Source: Maricaulis sp.
Lineage (GTDB): Bacteria > Pseudomonadota > Alphaproteobacteria > Caulobacterales > Maricaulaceae
NCBI GenBank assembly: GCA_017643585.1
Contig: JAEPND010000006.1
Coordinates: 117,066-181,065 of the forward strand
Direction of reading: 5' to 3'
Length of the DNA: 64,000 nt
Shown here piece after piece: positions 1 to 7,943 of the stretch. Both the position numbers and the translations under genes were made by a program. The first letter of the stretch is position 1, and each line of letters opens with the position of its first letter. The notes beneath the pieces were generated by a model, which saw only the letters and a program-made list of their open reading frames with translations, did no database searches and was not told the origin of the DNA.

Positions 1-1
1 C

Positions 2-196
2 GCCGGCGATGTCTATGTGACCATCGGTGATCTGGTCGAGGGCCGAGGATGGCCGGTGCACGTGTACCTCTATCCGCTGGCCATCTGGCTGTGGATCGGT
101 TCGAGCATCCTCGCGCTGGGTGGTGTTCTGGCCATTCTGGATCGCGGGCGGCGCAGCCTGTCGTCGCGCAAACAGCTTCCCGGAGCGTCGACATGA
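2..196 (+). CDS. ccmF: Cytochrome c-type biogenesis protein CcmF, C-terminal fragment
   Basis: Only the last 64 codons lie in the window; the gene runs in from the left edge. The translation starts AGDVYVTIGD and has the CcmF-style tail: a conserved W-P-V-H-V-Y-L-Y-P-L stretch, then a final hydrophobic helix (WLWIGSSILALGGVLAIL) and a basic end. CcmF is the membrane haem lyase component that attaches haem to apocytochrome c in the periplasm. The stop codon overlaps the ATG of the following thioredoxin-like gene (ATGA), as expected for a ccmFGHI operon. The identification rests on the tail plus three downstream ccm genes in canonical order. Confidence 0.85.
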   Translation, partial: AGDVYVTIGDLVEGRGWPVHVYLYPLAIWLWIGSSILALGGVLAILDRGRRSLSSRKQLPGAST

Positions 197-726
197 ACCG
201 CGTCATCGCTTTCATCCCGCTGATCGCCTTTGCCGCCATGGCCGTCTATTTCTGGATGGGATTGCGCCAGGATCCGAGCGAGATTCCTTCTCAGCTCATC
301 GACGAGGCCGTGCCTGCTTTCGACCTTCCGGCTATCGAGGGGTTTGACCAGGGGCTGAGCCATGAGGACATCCAGGGCGAGGTCGTGCTGTTGAACTTCT
401 TTGGTTCCTGGTGTCCGCCCTGTCTGATCGAACATCCGATGCTGATGCAGATCGCGCGGTCGGGCGAAGTGCCGATCTATGCCATCGACTGGAAGGATGA
501 GCCCGGCGCTGGTGCGGCCTGGCTCGAGCGCCACGGTAATCCGTTCGTGCGGATCGGCGATGATCAATCCGGCCGGACAGCTATTGATTTCGGGGTGACC
601 GGCGCGCCGGAAACCTTCCTGATCGATCGCAATGGACGGGTGCGCTATCGCCATGTCGGTGTCATCACCGAAGAGGTCTGGGAAGACACTTTGCGTCCCA
701 TGGTGGAGGCTCTGCAACGCTCATGA
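193..726 (+). CDS. ccmG: Periplasmic thiol:disulfide oxidoreductase CcmG/DsbE
   Basis: A 177-residue membrane-anchored thioredoxin-like protein. One N-terminal anchor helix (about residues 4-22) precedes a thioredoxin fold with the redox motif WCPPC (Cys74 and Cys77) after LLNFFGS, followed by the family-typical VTGAPETFLIDRNGRVRYRHVG segment with its cis-Pro. CcmG reduces the apocytochrome c haem-binding cysteines before ligation. The start at 193 is chosen because it overlaps the ccmF stop and places the anchor at the N terminus; the frame stays open further upstream, but only inside ccmF. The end overlaps ccmH by 4 bases, so the genes are probably translationally coupled. Confidence 0.95.
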   Translation: MNRVIAFIPLIAFAAMAVYFWMGLRQDPSEIPSQLIDEAVPAFDLPAIEGFDQGLSHEDIQGEVVLLNFFGSWCPPCLIEHPMLMQIARSGEVPIYAIDWKDEPGAGAAWLERHGNPFVRIGDDQSGRTAIDFGVTGAPETFLIDRNGRVRYRHVGVITEEVWEDTLRPMVEALQRS

Positions 727-1175
727 AAAAACTTCTGCTGGCACTGTCCACCCTGGCCGTGGCCGCTATGGCTCCCGGACCGGACGAGATCATGGAAGAC
801 CCGGCGCTGGAACAGCGCGCCATGGCGCTCTACGACCAGCTGCGCTGTGTTGTCTGCCAGAGCCAGTCCATTGGCTCGTCGGACGCGCCGCTGGCCGTGG
901 ATATGCGAAGCGTTGTGCGTGAGCGTCTGCTGGCCGGTTCCAGCGACGGCGAAGTGCTGGGTTACATGCAGGAACGTTATGGCGACTATGTCCTGATGCG
1001 CCCGCCGCTTCAGGCCAATACTCTGTTGCTATGGGGCATGCCGTTGATCTTTGTGCTGGCGGGGGGCTTGCTCGCCTTTCGCTATATCCGCTCGCAGGCT
1101 GTCGAGGATGAGATCCTCTCTGACGCGGATCTCAAGAAGGCCGAGGCGCTGATGAAAGAGGACGGGCTGGAATGA
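723..1175 (+). CDS. ccmH: Cytochrome c-type biogenesis protein CcmH
   Basis: A 150-residue protein with an N-terminal signal segment (MKKLLLALSTLAVAAMA), a periplasmic domain carrying the signature LRCVVCQSQS (Cys42 and Cys45, the LRCxxC motif of CcmH/CycL), and a C-terminal membrane helix (LLLWGMPLIFVLAGGLLAF). CcmH works with CcmG in keeping apocytochrome cysteines reduced and presenting them to the CcmF/CcmI complex. It is the short single-domain form; the CcmI function is a separate gene directly downstream. It overlaps both neighbours by 4 bases, and no strong ribosome-binding site is visible, consistent with translational coupling. Confidence 0.95.
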   Translation: MKKLLLALSTLAVAAMAPGPDEIMEDPALEQRAMALYDQLRCVVCQSQSIGSSDAPLAVDMRSVVRERLLAGSSDGEVLGYMQERYGDYVLMRPPLQANTLLLWGMPLIFVLAGGLLAFRYIRSQAVEDEILSDADLKKAEALMKEDGLE

Positions 1176-1984
1176 TCTGGTTTCTCCTGGCCGTTATCGC
1201 GACCCTGGTCGCCCTGGCGCTGATCCTTCCATTCCTGAGTGCCCGGCGCCTGGAGATCTCGGATGGGCTGGGCGTGTTCAATGGACAGCTTGCCGAATTG
1301 CAGCGTGACCGCGAGCTTGGCCTGATTTCCGAGGATGAATCGCGCCGGGCCGAGGCGGAGATCAAACGCCGCCTCCTGCGCGCCAGCGAGCAGGTTGAGG
1401 CAGAGGGCGAGATCAGTCCGGCGCTGCGTCAGGCATCGATCGTCATCTGCACGCTGACCGTCGCGGCCGCTGTGGCGATCTATATGTGGCTGGGCAGCCC
1501 GCACCTGATCGGTGAGCCGTCGGTCGAACAGCCCAGTCTGACCGAGGAGCAGGTGGCTTTCATCAATGAGGTGGATGCCCTGGCGAGTGACCTCCTGGCA
1601 AATCCGGACAATGCTCCGGGCTGGGCCGGTCTGGGGCAGGCCTATATGGTGATGGGGCGTTATGGCGAAGCGGCGATCGCCTTTAACAATGCGATCAACC
1701 TGGTGCCGGATTCATCGGCCTTGTTCGCGTCACTGGGAGAGGCCTATCTCTACGCTGAGGGCGGGAATTTCAACCCGTCGGCACGCGAAGCCTTCCAGCG
1801 CGCCTATGATCTCGACCCACAGAATGTTCGAGCGCGGTTCTTCATCGCTGAGGCGATCTATCAGTCCGGAGATCAGGCGACAGCTGAGCGCCTGTGGCAG
1901 GAGCTGATCGCCTCCATGCCTGAAGGCGATCCAGCGCGGGCCATGATCCTGCGTCGTCTGGAGGCTCTGGGTACCGAGCCCTGA
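1172..1984 (+). CDS. ccmI: Cytochrome c-type biogenesis protein CcmI (TPR)
   Basis: A 270-residue protein with the two-part CcmI layout: an N-terminal membrane helix (residues 2-22), a cytoplasmic segment with the family-typical FNGQLAELQRDRELGLISEDE motif, a second helix near residues 89-108, and a periplasmic domain of tetratricopeptide repeats (about 140-240, e.g. WAGLGQAYMVMGRYGEAAIAF and ARFFIAEAIYQSGD). CcmI chaperones apocytochrome c to the haem lyase. It is the last gene of the operon and ends 2 bases before the stop of a convergent small gene. No T-tract terminator is visible at the junction. Confidence 0.9.
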   Translation: MIWFLLAVIATLVALALILPFLSARRLEISDGLGVFNGQLAELQRDRELGLISEDESRRAEAEIKRRLLRASEQVEAEGEISPALRQASIVICTLTVAAAVAIYMWLGSPHLIGEPSVEQPSLTEEQVAFINEVDALASDLLANPDNAPGWAGLGQAYMVMGRYGEAAIAFNNAINLVPDSSALFASLGEAYLYAEGGNFNPSAREAFQRAYDLDPQNVRARFFIAEAIYQSGDQATAERLWQELIASMPEGDPARAMILRRLEALGTEP

Positions 1985-1986
1985 GT

Positions 1987-2205
1987 TTAACCGAGTGCCG
2001 GTTCCGAAACGTCCTCGCTGGCCGGTTTGTCGCCATCGGCGCGCAGCCAGGCGACAAACACGTCAAGCTGACGTTCTGCCTCGAGTACATAGTGTTGGGG
2101 GATATTGGTGCGGTCGACCAATTCCGAGCGTACGGATGGCGGGCAAGCCATGGCTCCACCCAGAACAACCGCCGCAGCGCCAAGCATAATAATTCCGCTT
2201 TTCAT
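1987..2205 (-). CDS. Small secreted or lipoprotein-like hypothetical protein
   Basis: A 72-residue protein starting MKSGIIMLGAAAVVLGGAMAC. The N terminus is a signal peptide; cleavage after AMA leaves an N-terminal Cys, so it may be a lipoprotein, although Ala at -3 is a weak lipobox. The mature part is short and charged with no recognised domain. The ATG at 2205 is preferred over an upstream in-frame start because GGGAGG lies 5 bases before it and the signal peptide then sits at the terminus. It converges on ccmI, with stops 2 bases apart. No function can be assigned. Confidence 0.6.
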   Translation of the reverse strand: MKSGIIMLGAAAVVLGGAMACPPSVRSELVDRTNIPQHYVLEAERQLDVFVAWLRADGDKPASEDVSEPALG

Positions 2206-2490
2206 CAACGCCTCCCCAGCCGTGAATCGGATCAAGTTTGCAGGGTTACGAAACCGTAATGCGTGCCTGCGGTCCATCCCGAGAAACGATAAACCATGAC
2301 ATTTTTTCGAAAATTTCGGATGAAACGCCCAAAAACCGCAGTGATTTGCGTAGACATATTTGTGGCGGAAGCAGCCCTGGCGATCAAATCCAGACGTGGC
2401 TTCAGTTGTTAATTGACGCGAGAGCGAAGCGGCGCAAATCTCTCCGCAGAAAACAAATCCGGTCGATTCAGAGTCAGAAAGTTCCGTCCA

Positions 2491-3399
2491 ATGAATACTA
2501 CCTCACGTATGGTCGCTCGCTCGCAGGCGATCGTGAAATCCTGGAAGACGCTCAATTGGGCGAGCGCGTTCTCGGCTTTTATCTATCCCGCACTGGGCCT
2601 TGCGCTGCTGATTACCATGGTGGCCCTGGGGCTGGCGCTTGAGGGGCTGACCTTGCACTGGTGGTACGCGCCGATCGCGATCGGGGTGACCGCGCTGACG
2701 ATTTTCTTATGCAATATGGGTATCGGGCCTCTGCACCGGATCTGGCAGCACCGTGCCGGAGAGATCAAATGGCCGGCCCAGATTATCGTTATGCTTAATT
2801 GTATTCTGGCTATGCAGGGATCTTTGCGCGACTGGATCAACTACCACTCGCAACATCACCGTTTCGCGGACAAGCCGGGCGACCCGCACAATCCGTTTGA
2901 GAGTAAGACCTGGGCCTGGGTGGGATGGATTCTCTTCCGCGATGAAAAGGATCTGCAGCGGCCAATGCCAATGTGGTTGAAGGAAAACAAGATCGTCCAG
3001 TGGGGCGAGCGGTTCCACATCACCCTGTCGCTGATCATGCATTTCCTCGTGCCAGCGTTGATCTATGCGGTTGTCGCCCTTGCGGGTGGTTCCTTGATCC
3101 TGACCGCGCTATTGCATGCCTGTGTGGTCATCGGTCGGGCCATCCAGTTCCACGCCACAGTGTTGGGTGTGAATGTATATGGCCACCTGAAAACCCCGCT
3201 TTGGATCGATTATCTTCTGGCGCTTCTCACGGGTGGTGAGGCTCTGCATGACCATCACCATGAACACCCACGCAGTGCCCTGCATCTGCCCAAAAAAGGC
3301 TTCTGGAACCGCGTCGTTGATTACAACGGCACATTTTTGCTGGTTCTTCGCCGTCTGGGGCTTGCCAAAAACCTAGAAATCGCGCCTCAATTCACCTGA
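2491..3399 (+). CDS. Membrane fatty acid desaturase (acyl-CoA/acyl-lipid delta-9 type)
   Basis: A 302-residue integral membrane di-iron desaturase. All three histidine boxes of the stearoyl-CoA desaturase class are present: HRIWQH (residues 82-87), HSQHH (119-123) and HDHHH (253-257), with hydrophobic spans at about 28-52, 58-76, 178-200 and 203-222. The expected reaction is O2-dependent insertion of a cis double bond into a saturated acyl chain at the inner membrane, adjusting membrane fluidity. The start is uncertain: ATG 2491 is chosen by length, but ATG 2509 is equally possible and neither has a strong ribosome-binding site. It stands alone, between a divergent small gene and the beta-oxidation cluster. 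Confidence 0.85.
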   Translation: MNTTSRMVARSQAIVKSWKTLNWASAFSAFIYPALGLALLITMVALGLALEGLTLHWWYAPIAIGVTALTIFLCNMGIGPLHRIWQHRAGEIKWPAQIIVMLNCILAMQGSLRDWINYHSQHHRFADKPGDPHNPFESKTWAWVGWILFRDEKDLQRPMPMWLKENKIVQWGERFHITLSLIMHFLVPALIYAVVALAGGSLILTALLHACVVIGRAIQFHATVLGVNVYGHLKTPLWIDYLLALLTGGEALHDHHHEHPRSALHLPKKGFWNRVVDYNGTFLLVLRRLGLAKNLEIAPQFT

Positions 3400-3450
3400 T
3401 CCCGATTTACGGGGCGGCAGATGAAGCCGGAAGAGCTTCGCGTAACGAGT

Positions 3451-3470
3451 TGACGTGTGCGTAAACGTCA
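3451..3470. promoter_or_regulatory. Dyad TGACGT-N8-ACGTCA upstream of the beta-oxidation cluster
   Basis: A perfect 6-bp inverted repeat, TGACGT (3451-3456) and ACGTCA (3465-3470), lies 31 bases before the first acyl-CoA dehydrogenase start. Size and position suit a TetR-type repressor site, the usual class controlling fad genes. No TetR gene is in the window, so the cognate protein is unknown. Inference from symmetry and position only. Confidence 0.4.
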
Positions 3471-3501
3471 CTGTGCCATCAAGGCCGACAAGGGGAGAGA
3501 C

Positions 3502-4677
3502 ATGTCTGACCTGGAAACCTTCCGCGCGGAGACCCGCGCGTGGCTGGAAGCCAATTGTCCCGAGGAAATGCGCCAGCCGTTAGGCTCTGAAGGCGATATT
3601 TGCTGGGGCGGCAAGCGCTGGGAGTTCAAGAGCGACGCCCAGAAAGTCTGGCTGGAACGCATGGCCGAAAAAGGCTGGACCGTCCCCGAATGGCCGGTTG
3701 AATACGGTGGTGCCGGCCTGTCCAAGGAAGAGGCGAAGATCCTCAAGGCTGAGATGAAGGCCATCAAGGCCCGCTCTCCGCTCAACTCCTTCGGTATCTG
3801 GATGCTTGGGCCGGCCTTGCTCAAATTCGGCAATGAAGAGCAGAAACTCGAGCACCTGCCCAAGATCGCCCGTGGCGAGATCCGCTGGGCCCAGGGTTAC
3901 TCCGAGCCGAATGCCGGGTCCGATCTCGCTTCGCTGATGACCAAGTGCGAGGATCAGGGCGATCACTATCTGGTCAATGGCCAGAAGATCTGGACGTCCT
4001 ATGCGGATGAAAGCGACTGGATCTTCGTTCTGGTACGCACGGACTTTGAGGCCAAGAAACACGAAGGCATCAGCTTTGTCCTGATCGATATGAGCCAGGA
4101 TGGTGTGACGACCAAGCCGATCAAGCTGATCTCCGGCAAGTCGCCATTCTGCGAAACCTTCTTTGATGATGCGCGCTGCGAGAAACACAATCTCGTTGGC
4201 GAGAAAAACAAGGGCTGGACGATCGCCAAATACCTGCTCACCCACGAGCGCGAGATGATTGGCGGCATGGGGCAGGGCTCCGGTGGCATGCGTCCGATGG
4301 GCGATATCGCGGCCCAGCAGCTCGGCCTGGATGATCGCGGCATGCTGGCAGATCCGATCCTGCGCACCGATGTGGCGCGCGCCGAGATCGACGGGTTGGC
4401 CTTCCTGGCGACCATGGAGCGCGTTACCGACGAGGCCAAGTCCGGCCAGGGCGTGGGCGCCAATTCCTCCATGCTGAAATACTATGGCACCGAGCTCAAC
4501 AAGCGCCGTTTCGAACTGATGATGGACAGTGCCGGCAGTGACGGCCTGGAGTGGGGCGCCGAGCGCGATGTGGCGAGCCACTGGCTGCGCACCAAGGCGA
4601 ACTCCATCGAGGGCGGCACCTCCGAGGTCCAGCTCAACATCATTTCAAAACGCATCTTGAACTTGCCGACGGCTTAA
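3502..4677 (+). CDS. Acyl-CoA dehydrogenase (subunit 1 of a likely pair)
   Basis: A 391-residue FAD-dependent acyl-CoA dehydrogenase forming the alpha,beta double bond in the first step of beta-oxidation. Visible family motifs are WAQGYSEPNAGSDLASL (flavin/substrate-binding segment), NGQKIWTSYA, and the C-terminal IEGGTSEVQLNIISKRIL flavin-contacting motif. A Glu in the THEREMIGG helix may be the catalytic base, as in the isovaleryl/long-chain subclass, but this cannot be settled by eye. Start 3502 follows AAGGGGAGAGAC, an excellent ribosome-binding site. First gene of a ten-gene co-directional cluster. The adjacent, similar-length paralogue suggests the two may form a heteromeric enzyme like those acting on steroid side chains. 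Confidence 0.92.
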   Translation: MSDLETFRAETRAWLEANCPEEMRQPLGSEGDICWGGKRWEFKSDAQKVWLERMAEKGWTVPEWPVEYGGAGLSKEEAKILKAEMKAIKARSPLNSFGIWMLGPALLKFGNEEQKLEHLPKIARGEIRWAQGYSEPNAGSDLASLMTKCEDQGDHYLVNGQKIWTSYADESDWIFVLVRTDFEAKKHEGISFVLIDMSQDGVTTKPIKLISGKSPFCETFFDDARCEKHNLVGEKNKGWTIAKYLLTHEREMIGGMGQGSGGMRPMGDIAAQQLGLDDRGMLADPILRTDVARAEIDGLAFLATMERVTDEAKSGQGVGANSSMLKYYGTELNKRRFELMMDSAGSDGLEWGAERDVASHWLRTKANSIEGGTSEVQLNIISKRILNLPTA

Positions 4678-4701
4678 GCCGCGCTCCGGGAGGATTTGAT
4701 C

Positions 4702-5841
4702 ATGGCAATGGTCCTAAGCGAAGAAGCCGGCATGCTGAAAGATGCGGCCAAGGGATTTCTGGCCGACAGCGCTCCGGTGAGCCAGCTGCGCAGGTTGCGC
4801 GATGAGGAAAGTGCGGATGGTTTCGACCGCTCGACCTGGAAAGACATGGCCGAGATGGGCTGGACCAGCGTGCTGGTGCCCGAGGAACATGGCGGCGTCG
4901 CCATGGGCCATGTCGCTGCCGGCGTGATCGCCGAGGAAATGGGGCGCACGCTGACGGCGTCGCCCTATCTCTCGACCGCGATCATGGGTGCGACGGCGCT
5001 GTCGCGTTTCGGCTCTGATGCCCAGAAAGGCGAGTGGCTGCCCCGCATTGCGGCGGGTGACGCCATCACGGCAGTGGCCGTGGATGAAGGGCGCAAACAC
5101 AATCCGGTCAATGTGACCACCCAGGCGGAACGCTCCGGCAACGGGTTCAAACTGACCGGCGCGAAGAGTTTTGTGGCCGAGGGGCATATTGCCGATATGC
5201 TGATCGTATCGGCTCGCACGGCCGGTGGAGACGCGGAAGAGGAGGGCATCTCGCTCTTCCTGGTGCCGCAGGACGCCGCAGGCGTGAAGATCCAGCGTGC
5301 CTCCATGGTCGACAGCCGAAACTCGGCGCGTATCGAGCTGGACGGGGTTGAGGTCGATGCCGATGCCCTGCTGGGTGAGGTGGATGCCGGCTACAAGCCG
5401 CTGGAGAGCATTCTTGATTCCGGTCGCGCGGGCCTGGCGGCCGAGATGTCGGGGTCTGCACAGGAATGTCTGCACCAGACGGTCGAATATCTGAAAGAGC
5501 GCAAGCAGTTCGGCGAAATTATCGGTACCTATCAGGGCCTTCAGCATCGCGCAGCGCATCTTTATTCCGAGATCGAACTGGGCAAGTCGATCGTCCTGAA
5601 AACACTTCAGACGCTGGACATGGCGCCGGATCACGCGGCCATGATGGTCTCTGCGGCCAAGTCGAAAATGGGCCAGGTGGCGCAGCTGGCGGCGCAGGAA
5701 TCCATCCAGATGCATGGCGGTATCGGCATGACGGATGAGTATGATATCGGCTTCTTCATCAAGCGCGTTCGCGTGGCGGAAGCGCTGTTTGGCGATGCCA
5801 ATTATCACACCGACAAGTTCGCGAGGATGCGGAACTACTAG
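4702..5841 (+). CDS. Acyl-CoA dehydrogenase (subunit 2 of a likely pair)
   Basis: A 379-residue acyl-CoA dehydrogenase family protein. It has the N-terminal helical domain, a middle beta domain (LTGAKSFVAEGHIADMLIVSA) and a C-terminal helical domain with YLKERKQFGEIIGTYQGLQHRAA and ESIQMHGGIGMTDEYDIG. The segment that in single-chain enzymes reads YEGT or GGTSE is LFGDANYH here, so a normal C-terminal catalytic Glu is missing. That pattern is typical of the non-catalytic partner in heterotetrameric dehydrogenases, and the gene lies 24 bases behind its paralogue. Start 4702 has GGGAGG 8 bases upstream; an in-frame TTG at 4696 is less likely. Confidence 0.9.
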   Translation: MAMVLSEEAGMLKDAAKGFLADSAPVSQLRRLRDEESADGFDRSTWKDMAEMGWTSVLVPEEHGGVAMGHVAAGVIAEEMGRTLTASPYLSTAIMGATALSRFGSDAQKGEWLPRIAAGDAITAVAVDEGRKHNPVNVTTQAERSGNGFKLTGAKSFVAEGHIADMLIVSARTAGGDAEEEGISLFLVPQDAAGVKIQRASMVDSRNSARIELDGVEVDADALLGEVDAGYKPLESILDSGRAGLAAEMSGSAQECLHQTVEYLKERKQFGEIIGTYQGLQHRAAHLYSEIELGKSIVLKTLQTLDMAPDHAAMMVSAAKSKMGQVAQLAAQESIQMHGGIGMTDEYDIGFFIKRVRVAEALFGDANYHTDKFARMRNY

Positions 5842-5865
5842 ATCGCTCAGGCGAGGGAGGCCCGA

Positions 5866-6657
5866 ATGGACTATTCCGACAAGGTTGTAGCGGTCACAGG
5901 TGGAGCAAGGGGGATCGGTCGAGCCATGGCCGATGCCTTTCACGCGGCCGGCGCAAAAATCGCCATTGCCGATCTCGACGGCGCCGAAGAGGCGGCCAAG
6001 GCCTATGACGGTTTTGGCATGCGCGTGGATGTCACGCACGAGATGCAGATCGCGGAGTTCGTCAAACAGACGGAAGCCGCCTTCGGCACGATAGATATCT
6101 ATGTCTCCAATGCCGGCATCCTGCGTACCGACGAGCCCAGCTGGGATGCGGCCGGAGCGACGGATCAGGCCTGGCGCGACAGTTTCGAGGTCAATGTGAT
6201 GGGCGCGGTTCATGGCGCCCGCCAGGTCTGGCCAGGCATGAAAGAGAAAGGCTCAGGCGTCTTTATCCTGGTGGCTTCCGCAGCGGGACTGCTGGGCCAG
6301 ATTGGCGCTTCTTCCTACACCGCGACAAAACACGCTGCGGTTTCCTTTGCGGAGAGCCTGTCCATCGCTCATGGCGATGAGGGCCTGCAGGTCGTCTGTG
6401 TCTGCCCGCAGGCTGTACGGACAGACATGCTCGGCGGGAGCGAAGATGGCGGTATCGCGGGAGCTGACGGCATCGTCGAACCTGAAGATGTCGCCGCTGA
6501 AACCCTCAAGGCGATCGAAGAGAAACGTTTCCTGGCCCTGCCGCACCCGCAGGTCGCCGAATATGAAGCCCTGCGAGCGACCCAGCGCGATCGCTGGCTG
6601 GGGGGCATGCGCAAATTTCGCCGGATGATGGTGGGCTCACGCGGCAGACCCGTCTAG
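5866..6657 (+). CDS. Short-chain dehydrogenase/reductase
   Basis: A 263-residue classical SDR. It carries the Rossmann motif VTGGARGIGRA near the N terminus, the NNAG-equivalent VSNAGIL, a catalytic Ser region (VASAAGLLGQ) and the YxxxK active site (SSYTATKHA). Expected activity is NAD(P)-dependent oxidation or reduction of a hydroxy/keto group. In this cluster it could act on a 3-hydroxyacyl-CoA or on a hydroxylated acyl or ring carbon. GGGAGG sits 6 bases before the ATG. It lies 24 bases after the second acyl-CoA dehydrogenase and 41 before the third. Confidence 0.9.
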   Translation: MDYSDKVVAVTGGARGIGRAMADAFHAAGAKIAIADLDGAEEAAKAYDGFGMRVDVTHEMQIAEFVKQTEAAFGTIDIYVSNAGILRTDEPSWDAAGATDQAWRDSFEVNVMGAVHGARQVWPGMKEKGSGVFILVASAAGLLGQIGASSYTATKHAAVSFAESLSIAHGDEGLQVVCVCPQAVRTDMLGGSEDGGIAGADGIVEPEDVAAETLKAIEEKRFLALPHPQVAEYEALRATQRDRWLGGMRKFRRMMVGSRGRPV

Positions 6658-6698
6658 GCTGTAATCAACACAAAAAGCGAGAGACAAAGGGGAGAGAG

Positions 6699-7943
6699 AT
6701 GGATCTTGGAGTTTCCGAGCGCGTCAAACCGCTGATCGATCAGGTCCGTGCCATGGTGCGCGACGAAATCATGCCACTCGAAGAGGAATACCATCACGAG
6801 GTCGGCAAGGCCCCGGGCGGTGACCGCTTCCAGTTTACCGACCGTCAGAACGAGATCCGTGAAAATCTCAAGGCCAAGGCGCGCGAGCGCGGCCTGTGGA
6901 ATTTCTGGCTGACCGACAGTGACCGTGGTTATGGCCTGTCCACCGTTGAATACGCTTATCTGGCGGAGGAGATGGGCTGGTCTTTCCTGGCTCCTGAAAT
7001 CTTCAACTGCGCCGCGCCGGACACAGGCAATATGGAAGTGATCGAGCGCTATTGTACGGCAGAGCAGAAGGCAAAATGGCTGGATGGTCTGCTCGAGGGC
7101 AAGATCCGTTCGGCCTATCTGATGACCGAACCCGATGTGGCCTCGTCCGATGCGACCAATATCTCGTTCTCAGCGGTGCTCGATGGTGATGAATGGGTGC
7201 TCAACGGCGAGAAATACTGGGCGTCCGGTGCTGGCGACCCGCGCTGCTCTGTCTATGTGCTGATGGCGAAAACCGAGGGTGAGGATGCAGGGCGTCATGG
7301 CCAGCATTCGCAATTCCTTGTCGACGCGTCGACACCGGGCATCGAGATCCTGCGCCCGATGATGGTCTTCGGCCAGGACGACGCGCCACACGGCCACATG
7401 CATATCCGTTTCACCAATGTGCGCATTCCCAAGGATGCCATCATCCTGGGACGCGGCAAGGGTTTCGAGATCTCCCAGGGTCGCCTTGGGCCGGGTCGTA
7501 TTCACCACTGCATGCGCGCCATCGGCCAGTCCGAGCGGGCGCTGGAAATGCTGTGCCGTCGCTCCGTCACCCGGCAGGCCTTCGGCAAGCCACTGGCGAA
7601 ACTCGGCGCGAATGTCGACATCATCGCCGAACGTCGCATGGCGATCGAACAGGCCCGGCTGTTGTGCCTGAAGGCCGCCTGGATGATGGACCAGGGCGAT
7701 CCGCGCGCCGCCGCGCCGTGGATTTCCCAGATCAAGGTCATCGCGCCGCGTGTCGCGCTCGAGACGGTCGATGAGGCGATGCAGATGCATGGCGGCACCG
7801 GTGTGTCCCAGGACACGCCGCTGGCCGGCATGTGGATGGCTCTGCGCACGCTTCGCTTCGCAGATGGCCCGGACGCCGTGCACCGCATGGTCATCGGTCG
7901 CAAGGAACTCAAACGCTACGTCAACGAGGCTCTGGAGGGGTAG
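6699..7943 (+). CDS. Acyl-CoA dehydrogenase, ACAD10/11-like
   Basis: A 414-residue acyl-CoA dehydrogenase with the residue pattern of the ACAD10/11-like subgroup. It has AYLMTEPDVASSDATNI (flavin/substrate segment), LNGEKYWASGAGDPRC, VTRQAFGKPLAKLGANVDIIAERRMAIEQARLL and MQMHGGTGVSQDTPLAGMWMALRTLRFADGPDAVHR. The final motif has Asp-Gly in place of the Glu-Gly or Gly-Gly of other classes. Members of this subgroup are often long, branched or hydroxylated-chain enzymes; the actual substrate is unknown. Start 6699 follows AAGGGGAGAG. The gene ends exactly one codon before the acyl-CoA ligase start. Confidence 0.92.
   Translation: MDLGVSERVKPLIDQVRAMVRDEIMPLEEEYHHEVGKAPGGDRFQFTDRQNEIRENLKAKARERGLWNFWLTDSDRGYGLSTVEYAYLAEEMGWSFLAPEIFNCAAPDTGNMEVIERYCTAEQKAKWLDGLLEGKIRSAYLMTEPDVASSDATNISFSAVLDGDEWVLNGEKYWASGAGDPRCSVYVLMAKTEGEDAGRHGQHSQFLVDASTPGIEILRPMMVFGQDDAPHGHMHIRFTNVRIPKDAIILGRGKGFEISQGRLGPGRIHHCMRAIGQSERALEMLCRRSVTRQAFGKPLAKLGANVDIIAERRMAIEQARLLCLKAAWMMDQGDPRAAAPWISQIKVIAPRVALETVDEAMQMHGGTGVSQDTPLAGMWMALRTLRFADGPDAVHRMVIGRKELKRYVNEALEG

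Noticed and set aside
2305-2318. AT-rich symmetric sequence TTTCGAAAATTTCG before the desaturase gene
   Set aside because: The CGAAA-A-TTTCG core is palindromic but short and AT-rich, 170 bases from the desaturase start, with no second copy noticed. Not enough to call an operator.
4714-6213. 499-codon open frame on the minus strand
   Set aside because: It lies opposite an acyl-CoA dehydrogenase and an SDR with full family motifs. The translation is His/Arg/Asp-rich with no recognisable fold, as expected for an antisense frame in high-GC coding DNA.
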